Of a DNA stretch of 64,000 nucleotides, positions 41,130-49,731 are shown in pieces. Within the stretch, counting starts at the first letter, position 1. The number at the start of each line of letters is the position of its first letter. The stretch covers positions 1 through 64,000 of the forward strand of contig NZ_NERU01000015.1 in the NCBI RefSeq assembly GCF_003063265.1, given 5' to 3'. This stretch comes from Limnohabitans sp. WS1 (GTDB taxonomy: Bacteria > Pseudomonadota > Gammaproteobacteria > Burkholderiales > Burkholderiaceae_C). The position numbers were made by a program, and so were the translations under genes. Under the pieces are notes generated by a model. It made no database searches and was not told the DNA's origin. It was given only the letters and a program-made list of their open reading frames with translations.

Positions 41130-41521
41130 GCTTTCGCCTCGTACAACTCCAAAGGCAATCCGTCCGGGTCGGCAAAAAACACGAATCGTTGCCCCGTGTA
41201 TTCGTCGGTGCGAATGTCCTCAAGGCCAACGCCATGCGCCTGCAGGTACAACGCCCATTCGCTGACATTGGCCACGGCAAACGCCAGGTGCCGCAAACCT
41301 TGCGCTTCGGGGTAGCTGGGGCGCGGCGGCGCACCCTTGAAAGAAAACAATTCAATTTGACCGCCATCGGGCAAGGCCAGATCCAGTTTCCAGGAGTCGC
41401 GTGTGGCACGGAAATTTTCAGCCAAAATTTTCAGGCCCAGCACTTGGCTGTAAAAGCGTTTGGAACGTTCGTAGTCCGAGCAGATGATGGCCGTGTGGTG
41501 GATGCGAAGCAGGTCGGGCAT
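41105..41521 (-). CDS. VOC-family (glyoxalase/bleomycin-resistance fold) protein
   Basis: 138 residues, one vicinal-oxygen-chelate domain pair: [23 protein letters not shown], then [14 protein letters not shown] and [15 protein letters not shown]. Metal-ligand His and Glu of the fold are present. It resembles the small YaeR-type lyase-like proteins; substrate unknown. It converges on the YchJ-like gene, with a 25-base overlap of coding ends. Confidence 0.85.
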   Translation of the reverse strand: MPDLLRIHHTAIICSDYERSKRFYSQVLGLKILAENFRATRDSWKLDLALPDGGQIELFSFKGAPPRPSYPEAQGLRHLAFAVANVSEWALYLQAHGVGLEDIRTDEYTGQRFVFFADPDGLPLELYEAKAQSTSPST

Positions 41522-41589
41522 GGTGTGTGTTTTTGGGGTCTATCCGAGCCCGTAGTTTGCCTTGTACCCATGGCTTTATGATCTCCGTC

Positions 41590-42240
41590 ATGAACTTTGA
41601 AGCCATTTTGTTTGACTGCGACGGCGTGCTGGTGGACAGCGAAGCCATCACCTGCGGCGTGCTGCGTGACATGTTTGAAGAGCAAGGCTGGCGCATGACG
41701 CTGGCCGAGTGCATGCAGCGCTTTGTGGGCCACACCGTCAAAAGCCAGCGCAGCGTGATCGAAGCGCACACCGGCGTGCCGCTCACCGATGCGTGGCTGG
41801 AACAGTTTTTTGCCCGGCGCAACGAGCGCTTGACGCAAAGCATCACCGCCATCGAAGGCGTGCACGAAGCCGTGGCGCACCTGCACGACCACTGCCAGGG
41901 CCGCATCGCGGTGGCTTCGGGGGCAGACCGCTTCAAGGTCGAGATGATGCTCAAGCAAGTCGGCCTGATCCACTTTTTTGAAGGCCGCATTTTCAGCGGC
42001 CATGAGATGCCGCGCAGCAAACCGCACCCTGATGTGTACCTGGCCGCTGCCGCGCACTTGCAAATTGAACCGACGCGCTGCTTGGTCATTGAAGACACCA
42101 CCGTGGGCATCACGGCGGGCGTGGCTGCTGGAGCCACGGTGTGGGCTTATGCGCCACCAGGCGCTGACGCCCATGCCCTGCGCCAGGCCGGTGCGGCGCA
42201 GGTGTTTGAGCACATGCGGGGATTGCGCTTGGGGTCATGA
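41590..42240 (+). CDS. HAD-superfamily phosphatase, subfamily IA
   Basis: 216 residues. Motif I FDCDGVLVDSE, cap domain, motif II VASGAD, motif III SKPHPDVY and motif IV VIEDTTVGITAG. This group includes phosphoglycolate and sugar phosphate phosphatases; the substrate is not decided. ATG 41590 gives the family start MNFEAILFDCDG; ATG 41578 is four codons earlier. Confidence 0.88.
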   Translation: MNFEAILFDCDGVLVDSEAITCGVLRDMFEEQGWRMTLAECMQRFVGHTVKSQRSVIEAHTGVPLTDAWLEQFFARRNERLTQSITAIEGVHEAVAHLHDHCQGRIAVASGADRFKVEMMLKQVGLIHFFEGRIFSGHEMPRSKPHPDVYLAAAAHLQIEPTRCLVIEDTTVGITAGVAAGATVWAYAPPGADAHALRQAGAAQVFEHMRGLRLGS

Positions 42241-42287
42241 GCGCGGGGAAGGTTCAGGCGGAATGGCTCAAGCTTGCAACTGATCGT

Positions 42288-43556
42288 TCATCGCCATAAA
42301 AGAGAGACAGGACCTGCATGCAGTTGCGCGTCAAACGGTGTGATGCGGTCATGGTCATGGAGTACAAGTCCATGTAAAAACTTATCGCCGACTGCGGCCT
42401 GAAGTTGGCGTAGCCCTCTCAAATCGACGTTGCGCACCGTGGCCGATGCTTTGACTTCAATGCCAACCACACGCCCCTGTGGGTCTTCAATGACCAAGTC
42501 CACTTCGTCTTGGTTTTTGCTGCGAAAGTGTGAAACGCGCAGCCGCTTGTCGGACCAGGTGACGAGCTTGAGCACTTCGGAGACCACGAAATTTTCCAAC
42601 AATGGTCCCCAACTCACGCGCTCGGGTGAGGCGTCTTTTTTCAATGTCTCGGCCGTGGCGCTGCGCAGTGCTGCAAGCAAGCCGGTGTCCAAAAAATGCA
42701 GCTTGGGCGTTTTCGTCAATCGGCTGATCGCATGGCTTGACCACGGGGGTATTTGGCGCAGTAAAAACAATCGCTCCAAAATGCCCACATATTTCTGTGC
42801 GGTCGGAGATGTCAGCCCCAGCGCGGCGCCGTAACTGCTGTGGTTCACCATTTGCCCTGCGTGCGCCGCCAGCATGTTCAAAAGGCGCGGCATGCGGTCG
42901 AGCTGGTCGATGTGGGCGATGTCACGCACATCGCGATCGAGGATCAAGGCCACATAGTCCAAGAGCCAGGCTTGGCGGCGACCCACCGTTGAGCGTCGCA
43001 GTGCTTCTGGGTAACCGCCTTTGAGCACCAAATCCATCAGATCATGGCCCACCACAGGCATGCCCACATCGGGCAAGCCTTGGCCGTCAAACAAACGGTC
43101 CAACAAATCGCCTGGCGTGGCGGCCAACTCGGCTTGCGCGAAGGGCAACAGTGTGACGACCTCTAAACGACCCGCCAAAGAGTCGGCAACCAAAGGCATG
43201 GCCATGAGGTTGGTGGAGCCGGTGAGTAGAAAGCGACCTGGCCTTGTGTCCTTGTCCACACTCTCTTTGATGGCCAACAAGAGATCGGGTGCGCGTTGAA
43301 CTTCATCGATCACGGCTTGACTCAAGCCCCGTACAAAACCTGTGGGGTCGGCACGAGCAGCAGACAAAGTGGCGGGGTCGTCCAAGGTGATGAAAGGGCG
43401 AGCAGGGTTTGCGTACCGTCGCGCCAGTGTGGTTTTGCCTGCTTGGCGAGGGCCCACGATCAGCACCACGCGCGTGTCCTCTAGCGCGACGGCCACTTTG
43501 GCTTGAACGAAGCGTCGGATCTCTGACTCATTCGGGCGTGACATAGGGGTGGGCAT
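42288..43556 (-). CDS. AAA ATPase of the DUF4143 type
   Basis: 422 residues. Walker A is VGPRQAGKTTLARRY, Walker B VIDEVQRAPDLL, sensor LLTGSTNLMAM, then the C-terminal DUF4143 region with a nuclease-like fold (FRSKNQDEVDLVIEDPQGRVVGIEVKAS). Members are common, often patchily distributed, and poorly understood. The GC-poor 115 bases upstream and the lack of any partner gene suggest acquired DNA. Confidence 0.82.
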   Translation of the reverse strand: MPTPMSRPNESEIRRFVQAKVAVALEDTRVVLIVGPRQAGKTTLARRYANPARPFITLDDPATLSAARADPTGFVRGLSQAVIDEVQRAPDLLLAIKESVDKDTRPGRFLLTGSTNLMAMPLVADSLAGRLEVVTLLPFAQAELAATPGDLLDRLFDGQGLPDVGMPVVGHDLMDLVLKGGYPEALRRSTVGRRQAWLLDYVALILDRDVRDIAHIDQLDRMPRLLNMLAAHAGQMVNHSSYGAALGLTSPTAQKYVGILERLFLLRQIPPWSSHAISRLTKTPKLHFLDTGLLAALRSATAETLKKDASPERVSWGPLLENFVVSEVLKLVTWSDKRLRVSHFRSKNQDEVDLVIEDPQGRVVGIEVKASATVRNVDLRGLRQLQAAVGDKFLHGLVLHDHDRITPFDAQLHAGPVSLLWR

Positions 43557-43671
43557 GTGGCTTGTTTGGGCTTTTAATTATGGATAAATTTAAACACACG
43601 TAAGGCCAAATTTAAAATATAAACTGGTTATATTTAAATGATTAGCGCTTTTCGAACCGATAAAAGCCAAT
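43557..43671. promoter_or_regulatory. AT-rich upstream region of the DUF4143 ATPase
   Basis: 115 bases, clearly AT-richer than neighbours, with three AAATTTAAA/TATTTAAAT-like words (around 43587, 43609 and 43631). Probably promoter DNA for the reverse-strand ATPase; no exact -35/-10 pair was fixed. Confidence 0.4.
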
Positions 43672-44748
43672 TCAGGTGGACCGGGGTGGCCGACGAGACC
43701 TCACACCCTCCGGCGTCACACCCGTCCACCCCTTGAAAGCCCGCATGAAACTCTTCTCGTTCTGAAACCCCACCTCGCCAGCGATTTGTTTGATGGGGCG
43801 CTGGGTGCGCAGCAGCAGGTCGGTGGCCAGGTCGCGGCGCACGGCGTCTTTGAGTTGCTGCAGGCTGGCTCCTTCTTCCTTGAGTTGCCGGTGCAGCGTG
43901 CGCGGTGACAGGTTGAGCCACGCGGCCAGGTCGTCGGCGTTGCGGCTGTGCTCGGGGTGCTCGGCCAGGGTTTGGCGGACTTTTTCCACCAGCAAACGGT
44001 CGCGCCGGTAAGGGCGCACGGTGAGCAACAGGGCGCGTTGCAGCATGCGTTGCAATGCGGCTTCGTCGCGGCGCACCGGCAGGTTCAGGTAGCCCGCGTC
44101 GAACTGCAGACTGTGTGTGGGCGCGTTGAACTGCGTGGGGCCGTCAAACAGCACGCGGTAACTGTCGGCATGGGGCGGCGGGGCAAAGCGCAGCGTGGTT
44201 TGTTGCAAGGGGATGCGCGAATCCGTCAGCCAGCAGGCCACGCCCAAAGCATTGCGCAGCACAGAGACCACGGCAAATTCCTGCAAAGCGCCCAGTTCGC
44301 GTTGTTCGGTCAATTGCAGGCTGGCCACGCCCTGCGACGGGCTGACTTGCAGGTGGATGTCGTCGGTCAGCAGGCCGTGGTGGCGGCACCAGCGGGCTAG
44401 TGCTACGCCCAGTGTGGGGGCGGTCAGGGAGGCGCGCACGAGCATGCCGTAACTGCCCCAAGGCAGGCGGCGGCTGAACCAGCCCAGGGCCTCGTCGTCC
44501 AGCTCGCGCATGGCACTGGCCGAGAGCCATTCCATTTGCAAAGCGGTGATGCGCGCATCGGGTTGATGCAGCAAGTCTGGCGCAATTTGTGCCGCCTGCA
44601 GGGCGGGCAAGGGGTCCAAGCCGCGCAGGGCAAACGCGCTGGCAATGGCGCGCACAAAAGCGATGGGTGTTTCGGCGCGCATGGAGAGGGTGTGGTGGTT
44701 GGCCAATGAATGGCCGGGGCTGGGGTGGGCGCTGGCAGCGTCTTTCAT
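43672..44748 (-). CDS. AraC-family transcriptional regulator
   Basis: 358 residues. An N-terminal effector domain of the Arabinose_bd type (FVRAIASAFALRGLDPLPAL...) and a C-terminal double helix-turn-helix (LAAWLNLSPRTLHRQLKEEG and IKQIAGEVGFQNEKSFMRAF). Members of this OruR/ArgR-like group respond to small metabolites. It is divergent from liuB, so it may control that operon alongside LiuR; this is inferred. ATG 44748 is used, ATG 44682 is possible. Confidence 0.85.
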   Translation of the reverse strand: MKDAASAHPSPGHSLANHHTLSMRAETPIAFVRAIASAFALRGLDPLPALQAAQIAPDLLHQPDARITALQMEWLSASAMRELDDEALGWFSRRLPWGSYGMLVRASLTAPTLGVALARWCRHHGLLTDDIHLQVSPSQGVASLQLTEQRELGALQEFAVVSVLRNALGVACWLTDSRIPLQQTTLRFAPPPHADSYRVLFDGPTQFNAPTHSLQFDAGYLNLPVRRDEAALQRMLQRALLLTVRPYRRDRLLVEKVRQTLAEHPEHSRNADDLAAWLNLSPRTLHRQLKEEGASLQQLKDAVRRDLATDLLLRTQRPIKQIAGEVGFQNEKSFMRAFKGWTGVTPEGVRSRRPPRST

Positions 44749-44754
44749 GGTGGC

Positions 44755-44775
44755 GCAAATTGTGGCACGATTTGC
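44755..44775. promoter_or_regulatory. Inverted repeat in the AraC-regulator/liuB divergent spacer
   Basis: GCAAAT (44755-44760) and ATTTGC (44770-44775) form a perfect 6-base inverted repeat around 9 bases, 7 bases before the AraC-type gene. A -35-like TTGACA follows at 44783-44788, without a good -10. Possible regulator site, weak evidence. Confidence 0.35.
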
Positions 44776-44882
44776 AACCCATTTGACACCCCCAAGCGGG
44801 GCTGCAGCCTTTAAGCTGGCAGGTATTGCACGTTCGATGCGCCCAGGGCCAAGCCCTGCGGCCCCAGACCCAAGGAAGCACC

Positions 44883-46490
44883 ATGACCGTTTTGCACTCC
44901 CAACTGAACCCGCGTTCCGCCGATTTTCAGCACAACGCTGCCGCCATGCGTGGCTTGGTCGATGACCTGCGTGCCCACTTGGAGCGTGTGGCCCAAGGCG
45001 GTGGCGAGGCCCCCCGGGCCAAGCACACCGCCCGGGGCAAGCTGCTGCCGCGTGACCGCGTGCAGATGCTGCTCGACCCCGGCACGCCTTTTCTGGAAGT
45101 CGCGCCGCTGGCGGCTTTGAACATGTACAACAACGACGCGCCCAGCTCGGGCGTGATCGTGGGCATCGGCCGCGTGAGCGGCGTGGACTGCATGATCGTG
45201 TGCAACGACGCCACGGTGAAGGGCGGCACCTATTACCCGATGACCGTGAAAAAGCATTTGCGTGCGCAAGAGATCGCGCAGCAAAACCACTTGCCTTGTA
45301 TTTATCTGGTGGACTCGGGCGGTGCCAATCTGCCCAACCAGGACGAGGTTTTCCCTGACCGCGACCACTTTGGCCGCATCTTTTTCAACCAAGCCAATAT
45401 GAGTGCGCAAGGCATCGCGCAGATCGCGGTGGTCATGGGCTCTTGTACGGCGGGGGGCGCTTATGTGCCTGCCATGAGCGACGAGACCATCATCGTCAAG
45501 AACCAAGGCACCATCTTTTTGGGTGGCCCGCCACTGGTCAAAGCCGCTACGGGCGAGGTGGTCAGTGCCGAAGATTTGGGCGGAGGTGATGTGCACACCC
45601 GCTTGAGTGGCGTGGCCGACCACTTGGCGCAAAACGATGTGCACGCGCTGGCGCTGGCGCGTCAGGCTGTGAAGAATCTGAATGCCCAAAAGGCCCCCAA
45701 CATCGCCACGCATACGCCTGTGCCCCCGAAGTTCGATGCGCAAGAGCTGTACGGCGTGATTCCGACGGACACGCGCAAGCCCTTTGATGTGCGCGAGATC
45801 ATCGCCCGCATCGTCGACGGCTCCGAGTTCGACGAATTCAAATCCCGCTTTGGCACCACCTTGATCTGCGGCTTTGCCCGCATCGAAGGCATGCCGGTGG
45901 GCATCATCGCCAACAACGGCATCTTGTTCAGCGAGTCGGCGCTCAAAGGCGCGCACTTTATTGAGCTGTGCTGCCAGCGCAAGATCCCACTGGTCTTTTT
46001 GCAGAACATCACCGGCTTCATGGTCGGCCGCAAATACGAAAACGAAGGCATCGCCCGCAACGGCGCCAAGATGGTCACGGCCGTGGCGACTGCCGCTGTG
46101 CCCAAGTTCACCATCATCATTGGCGGCAGCTTTGGCGCGGGCAACTACGGCATGTGCGGCCGCGCCTACAGCCCCCGCTTCTTGTGGATGTGGCCCAACG
46201 CCCGTATCAGTGTCATGGGCGGCGAGCAAGCGGCCAGCGTCTTGGCCACTGTCAAGCGCGATGGCATCGAGGGCAAGGGCGGCCAGTGGAGCATGGAAGA
46301 AGAAGAAGCCTTCAAAGCCCCGATCAAGCAGCAATACGAAGACCAGGGCCACCCTTACTACGCCACCGCCCGCATTTGGGACGACGGCATCATCGACCCG
46401 GCCGATACCCGCCGCGTGTTGGCGCTGGGACTGAGCGCATCGCTGAATGCCCCGATCCCCGAGACGAAATTTGGACTTTTCCGCATGTGA
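44883..46490 (+). CDS. liuB: Methylcrotonyl-CoA carboxylase beta subunit (carboxyltransferase)
   Basis: Transfers carboxyl from biotin to 3-methylcrotonyl-CoA in leucine degradation. 535 residues with N- and C-terminal carboxyltransferase halves: [75 protein letters not shown]. These segments are characteristic of MCC beta, distinguishing it from propionyl- or acetyl-CoA carboxylases. The biotin subunit is liuD, 3.2 kb downstream. Real start ATG 44883; the frame is open upstream to 44826. Confidence 0.95.
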   Translation: MTVLHSQLNPRSADFQHNAAAMRGLVDDLRAHLERVAQGGGEAPRAKHTARGKLLPRDRVQMLLDPGTPFLEVAPLAALNMYNNDAPSSGVIVGIGRVSGVDCMIVCNDATVKGGTYYPMTVKKHLRAQEIAQQNHLPCIYLVDSGGANLPNQDEVFPDRDHFGRIFFNQANMSAQGIAQIAVVMGSCTAGGAYVPAMSDETIIVKNQGTIFLGGPPLVKAATGEVVSAEDLGGGDVHTRLSGVADHLAQNDVHALALARQAVKNLNAQKAPNIATHTPVPPKFDAQELYGVIPTDTRKPFDVREIIARIVDGSEFDEFKSRFGTTLICGFARIEGMPVGIIANNGILFSESALKGAHFIELCCQRKIPLVFLQNITGFMVGRKYENEGIARNGAKMVTAVATAAVPKFTIIIGGSFGAGNYGMCGRAYSPRFLWMWPNARISVMGGEQAASVLATVKRDGIEGKGGQWSMEEEEAFKAPIKQQYEDQGHPYYATARIWDDGIIDPADTRRVLALGLSASLNAPIPETKFGLFRM

Positions 46491-46519
46491 TGTGTATGAT
46501 TTTTTAAATTCATACACAT
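46490..46519. promoter_or_regulatory. Palindromic site before vapB, probable toxin-antitoxin operator
   Basis: Perfect 10-base arms ATGTGTATGA (46490-46499) and TCATACACAT (46510-46519) around an AT-only 10-base spacer. It lies 15 bases before vapB and begins at the last base of liuB. VapB-type antitoxins usually bind such a palindrome to repress their own promoter; binding is inferred. Confidence 0.75.
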
Positions 46520-46534
46520 TCTGGAGGGTTCCAA

Positions 46535-46855
46535 ATGCGCACCAACATCGTGATCGACGACAAGCTCATGGCCGACGTCATGGCTTATGGCGACTTCAAG
46601 ACCAAGCGAGAGGCTGTGGAAGAGGGCTTGCGCCTGCTCAAGCGCAAGAAGGCTTATGCAGCGTTGTTGGCTGCCCGTGGCACCTTGTTTTGGGACGACT
46701 CCGACGAAGCCTGGGCCAAGGCGCGCGAAGAAAGGCAACTTGCAGAGACCGTGCAAGAACCTGCTGCTACATATGAAGTCAAGCCCGCGGTTAAAACTCG
46801 AAAATCCCAAGCAGGCACTGAAAACAAGCTGCATGGGAAAGGCAAGTCAGCATGA
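46535..46855 (+). CDS. vapB: VapB-family antitoxin
   Basis: 106 residues. The N-terminal ribbon-helix-helix-like part MRTNIVIDDKLMADVMAYGDFKTKREAVEEGL matches the VapB/DUF2191 family. The C-terminal tail (about 70-106, EPAATYEVKPAVKTRKSQAG) is longer and more basic than usual (family members are often 60-85 residues). GGAGGG lies 7 bases upstream. It overlaps the vapC ATG by 4 bases, normal for these pairs. Confidence 0.88.
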   Translation: MRTNIVIDDKLMADVMAYGDFKTKREAVEEGLRLLKRKKAYAALLAARGTLFWDDSDEAWAKAREERQLAETVQEPAATYEVKPAVKTRKSQAGTENKLHGKGKSA

Positions 46856-47259
46856 TTTTGGTGGACTCCAGCGTGCTGATCGATCACTTTCGAGGCACGA
46901 TCAACCCACAGACCCAACAGTTAGAACGCTGGCTCACAGGGGAAGATGGGCCGCCCGACATTGGTGTCGCCGATCTGGTTATTTTTGAAGTGGTTCGAGG
47001 CTTCTCCACGGCGAGTGCCCAGGCCCGAGTGCGCGACCTCCTGTTGAACTTGGAAGTGGTGGAAATTGGTGGTCTCGACAACGCCCTTCAGGCTGCCACA
47101 CTCTATCAACGCTTGCGCCAATCTGGCCGCACCGTGCACAGCCCCATCGACGTGCTGCTGGCCAGCTACTGCATGACCCACGGCCACACGCTGCTGCACC
47201 GCGACGCGGACTTTGAATCACTCAAAACTTTAGGAGGACTGGAGACATGGCCACAATGA
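46852..47259 (+). CDS. vapC: VapC-family PIN-domain toxin
   Basis: 135 residues, a PIN-fold ribonuclease that typically cuts tRNA or rRNA. Conserved acidic residues are visible: MILVDSSVLIDHF (D5), ADLVIFEVVRGF (Glu), SPIDVLLASYC (Asp) and LLHRDADFESL (Asp). All are intact, so it should be active. It follows VapB with an ATGA overlap, and its end overlaps the DinB-family gene by 13 bases, which places the toxin in the middle of the leucine-degradation operon. Confidence 0.9.
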   Translation: MILVDSSVLIDHFRGTINPQTQQLERWLTGEDGPPDIGVADLVIFEVVRGFSTASAQARVRDLLLNLEVVEIGGLDNALQAATLYQRLRQSGRTVHSPIDVLLASYCMTHGHTLLHRDADFESLKTLGGLETWPQ

Positions 47260-47780
47260 GCACATCCACCTGGCACAGCCACTTCAACATGCAAGCGCGC
47301 TACCAGGTCTGGGTCACGCACCGCCTGCTCGAAGCGGTCTCGCGTGTGTCCGATGCAGACTATCGGCGCGACGTGGGCCTGTTCTTCAAAAGCATCCACG
47401 GCACGCTGAACCACATGCTGGTGGCCGAGCACTTGCTTTGGTATGCGCGTTTTGCCAAAGGCGCATCGCCGGTGCTGGCGCTGGACACCGAGGTTGAACC
47501 CCACCGTGAACGCCTGGCCCAGGCGCTCAAGGGCGGATCGGCCAACTGGACGCCCCTGATTGCCAGCTGGAGTGCCGAGCGATTTGATGGCCATCTGGAC
47601 TACCGCACGAGCAAGGGCGACCCCCTGTCCTTGCCGTTTGCGGCCACCTTGGCGCATGTGTTCAACCACGCCACCCACCACCGTGGCCAGATCACGGCGG
47701 CGCTGACCGCCATGGGCCAGCCTTGCCCAGAACTCGACATGGTTTATTTCCTTTTGGCAGAACAGGCATCCAAAGCATGA
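47247..47780 (+). CDS. DinB-family protein
   Basis: 177 residues. A four-helix DinB/YfiT fold with metal-binding histidines: HGTLNHMLVAEHLLW and HVFNHATHHRGQI, the pattern of this superfamily of possible metal-dependent transferases. Name only; despite DinB it is not DNA polymerase IV. Starts at ATG 47247 or 47256 (the latter gives ATGA overlap with vapC). Its stop overlaps the liuC ATG, so the operon stays coupled across the inserted pair. Confidence 0.88.
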   Translation: MATMSTSTWHSHFNMQARYQVWVTHRLLEAVSRVSDADYRRDVGLFFKSIHGTLNHMLVAEHLLWYARFAKGASPVLALDTEVEPHRERLAQALKGGSANWTPLIASWSAERFDGHLDYRTSKGDPLSLPFAATLAHVFNHATHHRGQITAALTAMGQPCPELDMVYFLLAEQASKA

Positions 47781-48562
47781 GCACAGCCCTGAAAATCACA
47801 ACCCAAGGCGGCGTGCACACCATCACGCTGTCGCGCCCCGATGTGCGCAACGCCTTCAATGACGAAGTCATTGCCGAGCTGAAAAACGCTTTTCTGGCAG
47901 TGGCCCAAGACAGCGCCGTGCGCTGCGTGGTACTGGCCGCCGAGGGTCCGGCCTTTTGCGCAGGCGCAGACCTGAACTGGATGCGCCGCATGGCAGACTA
48001 CACCCGGGACGAAAACCTGGCCGATGCGGGCGAGCTGGCCGCCATGCTGCACGCCATTTACGCCTGCCCCCAGCCGACCATCGCACGCGTGCAAGGCGAT
48101 GTGTACGCCGGTGGCATGGGCCTGGTGGCGGCCTGCGACATGGCTGTCAGCGTGGACACGGCGCACTATTGCCTGAGCGAGGTCAAGCTGGGCCTGATTC
48201 CCGCCACCATCAGCCCCTATGTGATCCGCGCCATGGGTGCGCGTGCGGCGCACCGCTACTTTTTGACGGCCGAGCGCTTTGGCGCGGCCGAGGCGCACCG
48301 TATCGGCCTGGTGCACGAGGTGGTGACAGCCGATGCGCTGGACGCCAAAGTGGCGGAGCTCACCCAAGCGCTGGTGAATGCCAGCCCCCACGCCGTGCGT
48401 GCCTGCAAAAAGCTGGTGCAGGACGTGGCCGAACGCGAGATCAACGACGCGCTGGTGGCGCAAACGGTGGCGGGCATTGCCGACATCCGCGCCAGCAGCG
48501 AAGGCAAAGAGGGTGTGCTGTCCTTTTTGCAAAAACGCAAACCCAGCTGGTTATTGGCTTGA
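47777..48562 (+). CDS. liuC: Methylglutaconyl-CoA hydratase
   Basis: Crotonase-fold hydratase making HMG-CoA from 3-methylglutaconyl-CoA. 261 residues. CoA-binding/oxyanion motifs: SRPDVRNAFNDEV, AEGPAFCAGADLNWMRRM, VQGDVYAGGMGLVAACDMA. The SEVKLGLIPATISPYVIRA segment is characteristic of the gamma-carboxygeranoyl/methylglutaconyl hydratase group. Start ATG 47777 overlaps the DinB stop by 4 bases (ATGA). The assignment to leucine degradation rests on neighbours liuB and liuD. Confidence 0.92.
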   Translation: MSTALKITTQGGVHTITLSRPDVRNAFNDEVIAELKNAFLAVAQDSAVRCVVLAAEGPAFCAGADLNWMRRMADYTRDENLADAGELAAMLHAIYACPQPTIARVQGDVYAGGMGLVAACDMAVSVDTAHYCLSEVKLGLIPATISPYVIRAMGARAAHRYFLTAERFGAAEAHRIGLVHEVVTADALDAKVAELTQALVNASPHAVRACKKLVQDVAEREINDALVAQTVAGIADIRASSEGKEGVLSFLQKRKPSWLLA

Positions 48563-48572
48563 TCGTGCTGGC

Positions 48573-49730
48573 ATGAAATTGCTTCGTAGTCTGTTCGGGT
48601 TAGGGTGCTTCTTCTGGGCGGTTTTTGCGTGCGCGCAAACCCCTGCCGAATTGCCCGTCGCCAAAGACCTGCATGAAGTTGTTCATCGTGTACCGGTTTC
48701 GATGGAGGACCTTTATGGCCGGCGTGAGCAGCGCCAAATCCCGGTGACGGTGTTCAAGCCCGCAGGGGATGGGCCGTTCCCCATGGTGGTGCTCAACCAT
48801 GGCCGTGCCTCCAGCCCCGAGAAGAGGGCCCAGCCCACACGCTTTCGGTATGAGCAGCAGTCCCGCTATTTTGTGCTCAAGGGTTTTGTGGTCATGGTGC
48901 CCACCCGTGTGGGCTATGGCGAAACCTTCGATGGTTTTGACCCAGAAAGCAACGGTGGTTGCAGCCAGCCCCGCATCGAACCCATGAGCCTGGCCGCATC
49001 GGACCAAGTGATCGCGGTGGCCGAATTTGCGCGCAGCTTGCCCTTCGTCGACGCCTCGCGGTGGTGGGTCATGGGCCAATCGGTCGGCGGCTTGACCTCG
49101 GTGGCCACCACCTGGCGTAACCCCCCAGGTTTGCAAGGGGCCATCAATTTCGCGGGTGGCACCGGGGGTGATCCGGTGGGCCGTCCTGGGCGTTCCTGTG
49201 CGAACGTCCAAATTGGCCAACTCTGGAAGGCCCGCGCTGCACAAGCCCGAGTGCCCATGCTGTGGCTGTATTGGGAAAACGATTTGTTCTGGGGTGCGCA
49301 AGCGCCGCGTGATTGGCATCGCGCCTGGCTGGACGGTGGTGGGCAAGCCGAGTTCCACCAACTCGCGCCCGTGGGCCAGGATGGCCATTCGGGGTTCAGC
49401 ATCGACATGGACCGCTGGGTGCCTAAGGTGGATGCTTTTCTGGCCCAGGCCGGGTACACCCAGCCCGCTTTGCCACCGGTCCCTGAGCCGAGTGGTTTCG
49501 CACAAGTGGATGAGATCGACAAAGTGCCGGTGGGTGCCGAGACCCGGCAAAACCTGTACCGCCGTTTTCTGGCCAGCCCCTCACCGCGTGCCTTTGCCAT
49601 CGGCCCGGGTGGCGCGGGCTTTGCCACAGGCGATTGGGCCGTGGGTCGCGCATTGGGTTTTTGCCAGGCACGCCGTGGCATTGCCTGCAAGTTGTATGCC
49701 GTAGATAACCAAGTGGTTTGGAGAAATTGA
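48573..49730 (+). CDS. Secreted alpha/beta-hydrolase
   Basis: 385 residues. An N-terminal signal peptide (about 1-22, LLRSLFGLGCFFWAVFACAQ) is followed by an alpha/beta-hydrolase domain with oxyanion loop VVLNHGR, nucleophile elbow WVMGQSVGGLTS (Ser in GxSxG), an acidic residue near WENDLFW and a His in DGHSGF. The C-terminal 80 residues (FAIGPGGAGFATGDWAVGRALGFC) form an extra segment of unknown role with a Cys pair. Related to dienelactone hydrolase-like proteins. Its place one base before liuD is unusual for a periplasmic enzyme. Confidence 0.82.
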   Translation: MKLLRSLFGLGCFFWAVFACAQTPAELPVAKDLHEVVHRVPVSMEDLYGRREQRQIPVTVFKPAGDGPFPMVVLNHGRASSPEKRAQPTRFRYEQQSRYFVLKGFVVMVPTRVGYGETFDGFDPESNGGCSQPRIEPMSLAASDQVIAVAEFARSLPFVDASRWWVMGQSVGGLTSVATTWRNPPGLQGAINFAGGTGGDPVGRPGRSCANVQIGQLWKARAAQARVPMLWLYWENDLFWGAQAPRDWHRAWLDGGGQAEFHQLAPVGQDGHSGFSIDMDRWVPKVDAFLAQAGYTQPALPPVPEPSGFAQVDEIDKVPVGAETRQNLYRRFLASPSPRAFAIGPGGAGFATGDWAVGRALGFCQARRGIACKLYAVDNQVVWRN

Positions 49731-49731
49731 C

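Noticed and set aside
44783..44815. TTGACA promoter for liuB
   Set aside because: The only -10-like hexamer (TTTAAG) is 21 bases away, too far for a usual sigma-70 promoter.
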